A DNA stretch of 64,000 bases from positions 62,001-126,000 of the forward strand of contig JBLXDM010000007.1 of assembly GCA_048264125.1 (NCBI GenBank), in the 5' to 3' direction. The notes under the pieces are model-generated. The model saw only the letters and a program-made list of their open reading frames with translations, was not told the origin of the DNA and made no database searches. The DNA comes from M1-B18 sp048264125 (GTDB lineage: Bacteria; Bacillota; Clostridia; Peptostreptococcales; Natronincolaceae). This document shows, in pieces, positions 57,917 through 64,000 of this stretch; positions within the stretch are counted from its first letter, which is position 1, and every line of letters begins with the position of its first letter. The position numbers and the translations under genes are program-made.

Positions 57917-59695
57917 GTGCTAATAATAGATTTATCAAGTCGGGAAACAATGCTTCAGGAGAGAACGGATTTAACTCCTTATTTGGGGGGAGTGGCCCTC
58001 GGAATTCAGCTTATGAAGGAGCATTCTCTGTTTGAGGAGGAGCCTCTGTCACCACAGCAGCCAATGATACTGGCGAAGGGGCCATTAAATACAATCTTTC
58101 CGGTAGTTACAAAGACCTGTGCGCTTTTCAAATCTCCCTTAACGGGGGAGCTGGGGGAAAGCTATGCTGGCATGAGGCTATCGATGGCTATGGGAATGGC
58201 GGGCATCGATGCAATTGTTATCAAGGGCAGCAGTGCTGGGCCAATCTACCTTCATATAGATGGGGATCACGTGAAATTTAAGAATGCAGAGCCACTATGG
58301 GGCTTAAATATCGACGAGACCACCAGGCTGCTGCACGATGCCCCCGGTCGCAGAGGTCTCCGCTCTATTCTTGCAATAGGTCAGGCTGGGGAGAGGTGTA
58401 TAGCCTACGCCTGTGCTACGGTGGATACTTATCGACATTTTGGAAGGCTGGGTCTGGGTGCTGTGATGGGAAGTAAAAAAATAAAGGCAATGGTTATAGA
58501 GGGCTCCAGCAGCCAGCCCATCGCTGATATTAATGCCTATCAGAGGACCTATAGGGAAATATATAAGAAAGTAACTGAAACTGATTTAATGGAAAAGTAC
58601 CATGGTCTAGGAACCTCGGTAAACATTAAGCCACTGAATGACATGAGGGCTTTGCCCTCCTATAATTTCAGCAAAAACCAATTTCAGTATAGTGAGGAGC
58701 TGTGTGGCGAGGCCATGGCCGAAAGGGAGCTTATCAGAAAGATTGCCTGCAGCGGCTGCCCCATAGGCTGTATCCACATTGCGCTGCTAAGAAAGCAATT
58801 CGATGACCCCTATGAGTTCGAAGCTACAACCCTGGCCTATGACCATGAGCTAATTTATTCACTGGGAACAATGCTGGGGGTGGACACTCGTCAGGGACTG
58901 CTCAGGCTTATGGAGAGGGTGGAGCTTTTAGGCTTTGATGCCATAACAGTGGGGGTTTTGCTGGCATGGATAACGGAGGCCTTTAATAGAAGCATCCTCA
59001 GTGAGGAGGAGCTGCTGGTGGCTCCTGAATTCGGCAAGGTCGAAGGATATCTACAAATTATGGAGCTATTGCTCCAACAGCCAAATGCATTTTATAAGGC
59101 AGCTGCTAAAGGAACCTACTGGGTGGCAGATAAATACAAAAGTCTGGATTTTGCTGCGGTATTGGGAAAAAATGAGGTGGCAGGCTACCACACAGGCTAT
59201 GGCAATGTGTTGGGACATGCGGTAGGGGCAAGACACTCCCATTTAGACAATGCAGGCTACTCCGCTGATCAGGAGCTGGAGGACCCCACAGATGAGGAGC
59301 TGGTGAAGAGGCTTATTAAGGAGGAAACTGAAAGGAATCTTTTAAACAGCCTGACAATTTGTCTGTTTGCCAGAAAAATATATGATAACGCGACGGTTGT
59401 AAAGGCCTTGTCTGCCATAGGTATTAGCCTGACGGAGGAGGAGCTGACGGCATTTGGTATAGCCACATTTGTTGAAAAGCTATGGATTAAGGAAAAAATG
59501 GGCTTCTCCTTTAAGGCCTTGTATTTTCCAAAGCGTTTTTTTGAAACCCCTGCAAGAGATATTAGGCTAAGCAAGGATAGGCTGGATAAAATGCTGGGTT
59601 TATATATGGAGGAGGTAGAAAAGCTTAAAAAGCAGTATTCCTCCGAGGCCGGTGAGCTTTTTGCATATAGTGAAGAAGATAAGAGCCTCATTTGA
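57917..59695 (+). CDS. Aldehyde ferredoxin oxidoreductase family protein
   Basis: 592 residues. Domain order of AOR: IIDLSS and YLGGVALGIQLM, then KSPLTGELGESYAG and GIDAIVIKG, the cluster motif CSGCPIGC (Cys 278, 281, 285) and the distant Cys near 483 in NSLTICLF. These ligate [4Fe-4S] and bispterin tungsten/molybdenum. The family oxidises aldehydes or reduces acids. The first GPLN (in place of GPLTG) and shortened loops show a diverged subgroup. Start is uncertain: GTG 57917 has no close site, so translation may be coupled to the ferredoxin gene. Together they likely form an electron-linked enzyme. Confidence 0.85.
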   Translation: MLIIDLSSRETMLQERTDLTPYLGGVALGIQLMKEHSLFEEEPLSPQQPMILAKGPLNTIFPVVTKTCALFKSPLTGELGESYAGMRLSMAMGMAGIDAIVIKGSSAGPIYLHIDGDHVKFKNAEPLWGLNIDETTRLLHDAPGRRGLRSILAIGQAGERCIAYACATVDTYRHFGRLGLGAVMGSKKIKAMVIEGSSSQPIADINAYQRTYREIYKKVTETDLMEKYHGLGTSVNIKPLNDMRALPSYNFSKNQFQYSEELCGEAMAERELIRKIACSGCPIGCIHIALLRKQFDDPYEFEATTLAYDHELIYSLGTMLGVDTRQGLLRLMERVELLGFDAITVGVLLAWITEAFNRSILSEEELLVAPEFGKVEGYLQIMELLLQQPNAFYKAAAKGTYWVADKYKSLDFAAVLGKNEVAGYHTGYGNVLGHAVGARHSHLDNAGYSADQELEDPTDEELVKRLIKEETERNLLNSLTICLFARKIYDNATVVKALSAIGISLTEEELTAFGIATFVEKLWIKEKMGFSFKALYFPKRFFETPARDIRLSKDRLDKMLGLYMEEVEKLKKQYSSEAGELFAYSEEDKSLI

Positions 59696-59754
59696 AATAA
59701 GATACATATTCGTGCGGGAATTAGGAAAAATAATTTTAAAAAGGAGGTGTCAGT

Positions 59755-59946
59755 ATGAATTTAAACAGTAAGGATATGGTTACTAAAAAGCTTTTAGATG
59801 CTCAGGAGATGGTTAGGGACTATGAAATGTTCTCAAAGCAAACCGATGATAAGGAATTGGCAAGCCTTTTCAAGGGTTTAGCAGAGGAAAGCGGTACTCA
59901 GGCCAGAGAGCTTCAAAGAATGGCAGATAAATATAGAAGATCCTAG
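59755..59946 (+). CDS. Small helical protein
   Basis: 63 residues from ATG 59755 (AAGGAGGTG). Predicted two-helix protein (KKLLDAQEMVRDYEMFSKQTDDKELASLFKGLAEESG), similar in shape to short ferritin-like or spore-coat-associated proteins. It could belong to the ferredoxin-AOR unit by spacing (59 bases) but no function is known. Confidence 0.55.
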   Translation: MNLNSKDMVTKKLLDAQEMVRDYEMFSKQTDDKELASLFKGLAEESGTQARELQRMADKYRRS

Positions 59947-59952
59947 TATGTA

Positions 59953-59977
59953 GGCACGGTATACGTGCCTTTTTATT
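59953..59977 (+). terminator. Terminator after the AOR unit
   Basis: GGCACG (59953-59958) pairs with CGTGCC (59964-59969), five-base loop, then TTTTTATTT. Confidence 0.8.
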
Positions 59978-60067
59978 TGTCCTTTTTTACTGATTTTCTT
60001 CCCTGTTTTCTTAGATAATAGCGTATGCTATAATAATTGTATGGCTACAATTTAATGAGGTGATGTT

Positions 60068-61555
60068 TTGAATAAATACGAGACTATTAATCTAAATAAA
60101 GAGGATTCACAGCATTTATACATACAATTATATACCGCCATAAAGGAAATGATACTGCTGGGAGAGCTGCTGGGAGAGGAAAGGCTGCCCCCCGTTAGAA
60201 AAATGGCGGAGCTGCTTTCAGTCAATAGTGTTACCGTAGTAAAGGCTTATCAGCTGCTGGAGCAGGAGGGGCTAATCTACAAAAGGATCGGAAGCGGTAC
60301 ATTCATTTCTCCTGCAATAATTAAACAGGCTCAGCTTCCTACCGGCATGGCAGCTATGGTGCCGGAGGAGGGCTTGCTGAATCAGGGTCATATTAGACTT
60401 GAGAGGAATATGATTAACTTTGCCAGTGCCACGCCTTCTGCTGATTTGTTTCCCGTTGAGGATTTTAAACAGGTTATAAATGAGGTGCTGGATAGGGATA
60501 AGGGTAATGCCTTTACCTATCAGGAGAGTCAGGGCTACTATCCCTTAAGATGTATATTAAAGGAATATATTGGAAATCATGGTATTGAGGCAGATGTCGA
60601 GAATATTCAGATTATATCCGGGGCCCAGCAGGGTATAGATATCATAGCCAAGGCCTTTTTAAACTATGGTGATTATGTAATAATGGAAAGTCCCTCCTAT
60701 ACTGGAGCCATAGCCGCATTTCAAACGAGGGGAGCAAGGATAATCGACATTCCCTTAGAGGAAAATGGCATGAACCTCGAGATGCTGGAGGCGAAGATAA
60801 AAAATCATCAGCCGAAGCTGTTGTACATTATGCCGAATTTCCAAAATCCCACCGGTATATCCTATAGTAGAGAAAAAAAGCAAAGGATTATGGAAATCTG
60901 TAAAAGGCACAAGGTTTATATCATTGAGGATGACTATTTAAGTGATTTAAGCTTTTACTCCAAGGATAATACCACCTTAAAAAGCATTGATAGCATGGAT
61001 CAGGTGATATATATAAAGAGCTTTTCAAAAATATTCATGCCGGGCTTAAGGCTCGGATTTCTGGTGATACCAAAGCTGGTTTACAATAATCTACTAGTCG
61101 CCAAGCATTCTGCCGATATATCCACCTCGGGCTTGATACAAAGGGCATTTCAGCTGTATTTAAGCAAGGGAATCTGGAGGAGACATCTGGAATATATAGA
61201 AGTCAGCTACAGAGAAAGATTCGATAAAATGGTGGACTGTATAGAGCGGTATATTCCCAGTGAGCTTCAATATAATTTACCCCAGGGGGGCTTAAACTTT
61301 TGGTTTAAGCTGCCGAAAAATATTTCTATCAAAATGCTTAATGAGGCAGCATTAAGGGAAAATATAGCTATAGCACCAGGATATTTATTTTTTTTAAATA
61401 ATAATCAGGCTAATTATTTCAGGCTAAGCATAGCTTCACTAACCACTGCAGAAATAGAGCAGGGCATGAAAAAGCTATCGGAAATACTTAAGGGCTGCTT
61501 ATTAAATAGTGAAATGCAGGATTCAAGGGAAAATACATTAAATCCAATACTTTAA
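60068..61555 (+). CDS. MocR/GntR-type regulator with aminotransferase fold
   Basis: 495 residues from TTG 60068 (GAGGTGATG site). Residues 1-85 hold a GntR-type winged HTH (LPPVRKMAELLSVNSVTVVKAYQLLEQEGLIYKR). The rest is a class I aminotransferase fold with PLP motifs YIMPNFQNPTGISY, IEDDYLSDLSFY and YIKSFSKIFMPGLRLGF (Lys of the SFSK). MocR proteins such as PdxR and GabR bind PLP and regulate transcription. No pdx or gab genes are adjacent, so the target is unknown. It precedes the lipid kinase gene by four bases in line. Confidence 0.88.
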   Translation: MNKYETINLNKEDSQHLYIQLYTAIKEMILLGELLGEERLPPVRKMAELLSVNSVTVVKAYQLLEQEGLIYKRIGSGTFISPAIIKQAQLPTGMAAMVPEEGLLNQGHIRLERNMINFASATPSADLFPVEDFKQVINEVLDRDKGNAFTYQESQGYYPLRCILKEYIGNHGIEADVENIQIISGAQQGIDIIAKAFLNYGDYVIMESPSYTGAIAAFQTRGARIIDIPLEENGMNLEMLEAKIKNHQPKLLYIMPNFQNPTGISYSREKKQRIMEICKRHKVYIIEDDYLSDLSFYSKDNTTLKSIDSMDQVIYIKSFSKIFMPGLRLGFLVIPKLVYNNLLVAKHSADISTSGLIQRAFQLYLSKGIWRRHLEYIEVSYRERFDKMVDCIERYIPSELQYNLPQGGLNFWFKLPKNISIKMLNEAALRENIAIAPGYLFFLNNNQANYFRLSIASLTTAEIEQGMKKLSEILKGCLLNSEMQDSRENTLNPIL

Positions 61556-61573
61556 CATTTGGGAGTGAAGGGC

Positions 61574-62464
61574 TTGAATAAAATATTGATTATTTATAAT
61601 CCCAATGCAGGGAGAAAAACCCTAAGTAAAAAAATACCTAAGCTTCAGGAGCTTTTGCTGAGTCGCTATAGTCTAAGGGCAGATATTGCTGCCACCAGCC
61701 TGGAGGTGCATGCTAAGGATTTGGCCTGTGATGCTGCTAACGAAGGCTATGAAACCATAATAGCTGCCGGTGGAGACGGGACTGTAAATGAGGTTTTAAA
61801 TGGGATTATGAAGAGCGGAAAGTCGGTAAAAATGGGTATATACCCTGCTGGTACCGTCAATGACTTAGGCAATTATTTGAGGATTTCTAAAAATATATAT
61901 CATTTTGCAGCGCTTATTAACAGGGGTAATAGCAAAAGGATTGATGTGGGGCTGGGGGGAGATCGCTATTTCTTAAATGTAGCGGCTGCGGGGCTTTTAA
62001 CTGATGTCGCCTATAAGGTGTCCCATGAGGCTAAGACGGTTTTGGGGAAATTCGCCTATTATATAGAGGGCTTAAGGGAGCTTCCAAAGCAGTTCTTCCG
62101 TCCTTTTAAGGCTGAGCTTCAGTACAATGGAATCACTGAGGAGAGAGAAGTATTATTCTTTATCTTAGCTAATAGCTCACATGTAGGGGGCTTTAAAAAC
62201 ATCATACCGGCTGCCACTCTTGATGACGGAAGGTTTGATTTGCTGCTGGTGGAAAAAAGTCAAATGATAGATGCCGCCGGGATATTTGTATTGTCGTTGA
62301 CAGGTGAGCATATGAATCATCCCAATCTTAGGTACCTACAGGTGGAGGAGGTTCACATTAAGGGAGAAGGCAACCCAAGGGTTGACATTGATGGAGAGCT
62401 GGGGGGTCAGCTGCCTATGAGCTTTAAGGTCATCAAGGGGGGCATTACGCTTTTGGTGCCTTAG
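61574..62464 (+). CDS. Diacylglycerol/lipid kinase family protein (YegS/BmrU-like)
   Basis: 296 residues from TTG 61574 (GGGAGTGAAGG site). ILIIYNPNAGRK, AAGGDGTVNEVLNG and GIYPAGTVNDLGNYL are the NAD/ATP-grasp-like kinase loops of the family. Domain 2 has FLNVAAAGLLTDVAYKV and VDIDGELGG. It phosphorylates diacylglycerol or a related lipid at the inner membrane face. Placed after the MocR gene; the pair may be cotranscribed. Confidence 0.85.
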   Translation: MNKILIIYNPNAGRKTLSKKIPKLQELLLSRYSLRADIAATSLEVHAKDLACDAANEGYETIIAAGGDGTVNEVLNGIMKSGKSVKMGIYPAGTVNDLGNYLRISKNIYHFAALINRGNSKRIDVGLGGDRYFLNVAAAGLLTDVAYKVSHEAKTVLGKFAYYIEGLRELPKQFFRPFKAELQYNGITEEREVLFFILANSSHVGGFKNIIPAATLDDGRFDLLLVEKSQMIDAAGIFVLSLTGEHMNHPNLRYLQVEEVHIKGEGNPRVDIDGELGGQLPMSFKVIKGGITLLVP

Positions 62465-62511
62465 GGGATACGAGACAGAGCAAAAGCAGTTCTGTGGACA
62501 CTTCGCTTAAT

Positions 62512-62543
62512 AAAAGCCACATGAGTATTCTCAGTGGCTTTTA
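62512..62543. terminator. Bidirectional terminator
   Basis: AAAAGCCAC (62512-62520) and GTGGCTTTT (62534-62542), with inner TGAG/CTCA pairing. It separates the lipid kinase gene (plus) from the bactofilin gene (minus). Confidence 0.85.
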
Positions 62544-62555
62544 GATGTCTAGAAA

Positions 62556-62948
62556 TCATGCTGATGCTTGTGAGGAGGTAAGCCTTTCTTCTGTTGCTGC
62601 CTGCTTATGCATTTTACAATTTCCTTCGAAGGTGGCATCCTCGTCTAAGATAAAGGTTTTAATGTGAACATCTCCATATAATCGACCTGTGGTAGATATA
62701 CGAAGCTGATCCTCGCAATAAACATTGCCCTGAACCTCTCCAGCTATAAAAGTATTCTGACCCTTAATATTTCCTAAAACCTTACCCTTTTCACCTACAT
62801 ATAGATTGCCGCTTACCTTGATTTCGCCCTTTACAGTACCATCGATACGTATGGCGCCGCTGGAGGTAAATAGACCTTCAAAGCTGCAATCCTCACCTAT
62901 TATTGTATTGACGTTGTTATACTCTACCGGGTTTTTCTTGTTAAACAT
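62556..62948 (-). CDS. Bactofilin
   Basis: 130 residues. The centre (NTIIGEDCSFEGLFTSSGAIRIDGTVKGEIKVSGNLYVGEKGKVLG) is the right-handed beta-helix repeat of bactofilins. The N-terminus is short and polar, the C-terminus (KQAATEERLTSSQASA) disordered. Bactofilins polymerise under the membrane and localise cell-wall enzymes. Start ATG 62946-62948 after GAGGAGGAAG. The adjacent M23 peptidase is the usual partner. Confidence 0.9.
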   Translation of the reverse strand: MFNKKNPVEYNNVNTIIGEDCSFEGLFTSSGAIRIDGTVKGEIKVSGNLYVGEKGKVLGNIKGQNTFIAGEVQGNVYCEDQLRISTTGRLYGDVHIKTFILDEDATFEGNCKMHKQAATEERLTSSQASA

Positions 62949-62967
62949 AAACTTCCTCCTCAGTACA

Positions 62968-63900
62968 TTAATTTTCTAATATCGTATTTGGATCTACAGC
63001 CTGTCCATTTACTCGTATTTCAAAGTGAAGGTGGGGCCCTGTGCTCCGGCCGGTGCTGCCCATTTTAGCAATGACATCGCCCTTGTTTACCTTATCCCCG
63101 ACACTTATAAGCAGCTTATTGTTATGTGCATATACTGAGGTGTATCCATATCCATGTGATATAATGACCATACGACCATAGGCTCCGTTATAGCCTGCAA
63201 AGGTAACAATACCACTGCCGGCAGCAACTACGTCGGTATTTGATTTATTAGCGATATCAATACCCGAATGGAACTCACGTCTTCTGTTGATAGGAGAAAT
63301 CCTGTAGCCATAGGGTGAAGTGATTCTGCCGGTTGCTGGCATGAGGTTTGGTTGTGAGTCTATATATTTCATCTGCTTTTCAACATCTACAATTAGCTGC
63401 TCCATGCCCTCCCGTTGCTTCTCTATGAGTTCGTTTAAAAGCTCCATTTCCAGCTCATAATCGAAATCATCCTCAGGGTTTATACTTGTTCTCTGATCTG
63501 AACGAGATACCAAAAAAGTAGAAATCATTTTCGGCTCATCTGTCTTAGCTTCCAGACCAACCATGTTAAGAACCTGATTTTGCAGCTCATTTAGTCCTGC
63601 AAGCTTTTCTTCAATAGTAGTGGATTTGGTTCTCAGATAGACTATTTCATCGGCCTGAATATTGTTTTCCTCTGCCAGCTGATAGAGCTCTTGATTGACA
63701 TGAGTCAACTCCTGATTAGTGATGATTAATCTATATGAGAAATTGGCTGTTCCGATTATTAGTGCAACTATTAAAATACTAGAAGTAATAACCAGCCATT
63801 GGGGAATTGAAAACTGTATTTTTTTGTGGGTTTTACTTGATATAATTATAAAGGATAGCTTTTTTTGCTCCTTAGCCGATAGGTGAGAGAATCCTTTCAC
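62968..63900 (-). CDS. Membrane-anchored M23 metallopeptidase
   Basis: 310 residues from GTG 63898-63900 (AAGGAG site). One N-terminal membrane segment (WLVITSSILIVALIIGTANFS, about 35-55), a coiled-coil stretch (60-105), then the LytM domain: HSGIDIA, GYNGAYGRMVIISHGYG, and HLHFEIRVNG with the HxH ligands. It cuts peptide cross-links in peptidoglycan. Operon with bactofilin, 19 bases apart, suggests localised wall remodelling, as in other bacteria with bactofilin-peptidase pairs. Upstream bases (63901-64000) are AT-rich with no gene seen. Confidence 0.9.
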   Translation of the reverse strand: MKGFSHLSAKEQKKLSFIIISSKTHKKIQFSIPQWLVITSSILIVALIIGTANFSYRLIITNQELTHVNQELYQLAEENNIQADEIVYLRTKSTTIEEKLAGLNELQNQVLNMVGLEAKTDEPKMISTFLVSRSDQRTSINPEDDFDYELEMELLNELIEKQREGMEQLIVDVEKQMKYIDSQPNLMPATGRITSPYGYRISPINRRREFHSGIDIANKSNTDVVAAGSGIVTFAGYNGAYGRMVIISHGYGYTSVYAHNNKLLISVGDKVNKGDVIAKMGSTGRSTGPHLHFEIRVNGQAVDPNTILEN

Positions 63901-64000
63901 TTATATCAACTCCTTCTAAAGGGTATCAAAAATATTAATTTCTACAAATATCTAAGAAAACCTTTAAAAATCAGAAATAAATATAAAAATAGTTATATTT

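Noticed and set aside
59269..59691. A 140-codon frame opposite the AOR gene
   Set aside because: Serine- and leucine-rich antisense product with no start signals; a coding-strand shadow.
1..64000. CRISPR or Cas genes
   Set aside because: No regularly spaced repeats or Cas-like proteins were seen.

Overview
The window reads as a chromosome segment of a low-GC, endospore-forming Clostridia species. The evidence is strong AGGAGG ribosome binding sites, frequent TTG and GTG starts, a SpoVB-type flippase, a zinc-type S14 protein, an arginine deiminase, and an aldehyde ferredoxin oxidoreductase with molybdopterin genes. The gene mix recalls Alkaliphilus and relatives; that placement is inference.

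Positions 1 to about 34,530 are most of a tailed, HK97-type siphophage prophage whose left end, presumably with the integrase, lies outside the window. From left to right it has: (1) a leftward lysogeny unit (ImmA/IrrE-like peptidase start, double-HTH repressor) facing a rightward Cro-like gene and Rha regulator, with repeated operator-like sequences between them; (2) an early/replication block with several very small genes, a PAPS-reductase-like PP-loop protein, an SMC-like ATPase, a Sak4-like RecA-fold ATPase with an SSB-like tail, a DUF669 protein, an SF2 helicase and a primase-helicase, followed by an iteron and palindrome array that looks like a replication origin, then RusA, a MazG-like protein and a late regulator; (3) an AT-rich cargo insert (14.6-17.7 kb) with a small membrane protein, a cytosolic plus four-helix membrane protein pair and a secreted stalk-domain protein; (4) the packaging, head and tail genes (HNH, possible cos, terminases, portal, ClpP-like protease, capsid, connectors, tail tube, G/GT chaperones with a U UUU UUC slippery site, tape measure, tail hub, fibres); (5) lysis (XhlA, amidase, LLH holin) and a terminal membrane cargo gene. 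The prophage ends beside the 3' end of a tRNA-Ala(GGC), the likely attachment target.

From 34.6 kb on the genes are chromosomal: a MATE exporter, two small genes, an FtsH-type protease, a molybdopterin unit (MoeA, MoeA fused to a binding-protein domain, MOSC) behind a long leader with a terminator, an EAL-CBS phosphodiesterase, PolX, a small membrane protein, a SpoVB flippase on the opposite strand, a degenerate GGDEF protein fused to a ribbon-helix-helix tail, a stand-alone rpsN, a TIM-barrel protein, a palindromic repeat cluster, a PHP phosphatase and arginine deiminase (with a cre-like site upstream), a heterodimeric ABC exporter, a polyferredoxin plus AOR pair, a MocR-type regulator, a lipid kinase, and a bactofilin plus M23 peptidase pair.

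The parts most likely to hold something undescribed are the two-gene cytosol/membrane cargo unit in the prophage with its shared upstream element, the degenerate GGDEF-RHH protein that keeps an RxxD I-site (a candidate c-di-GMP-responsive DNA-binding protein), and the iteron/hairpin array downstream of the phage helicase gene.
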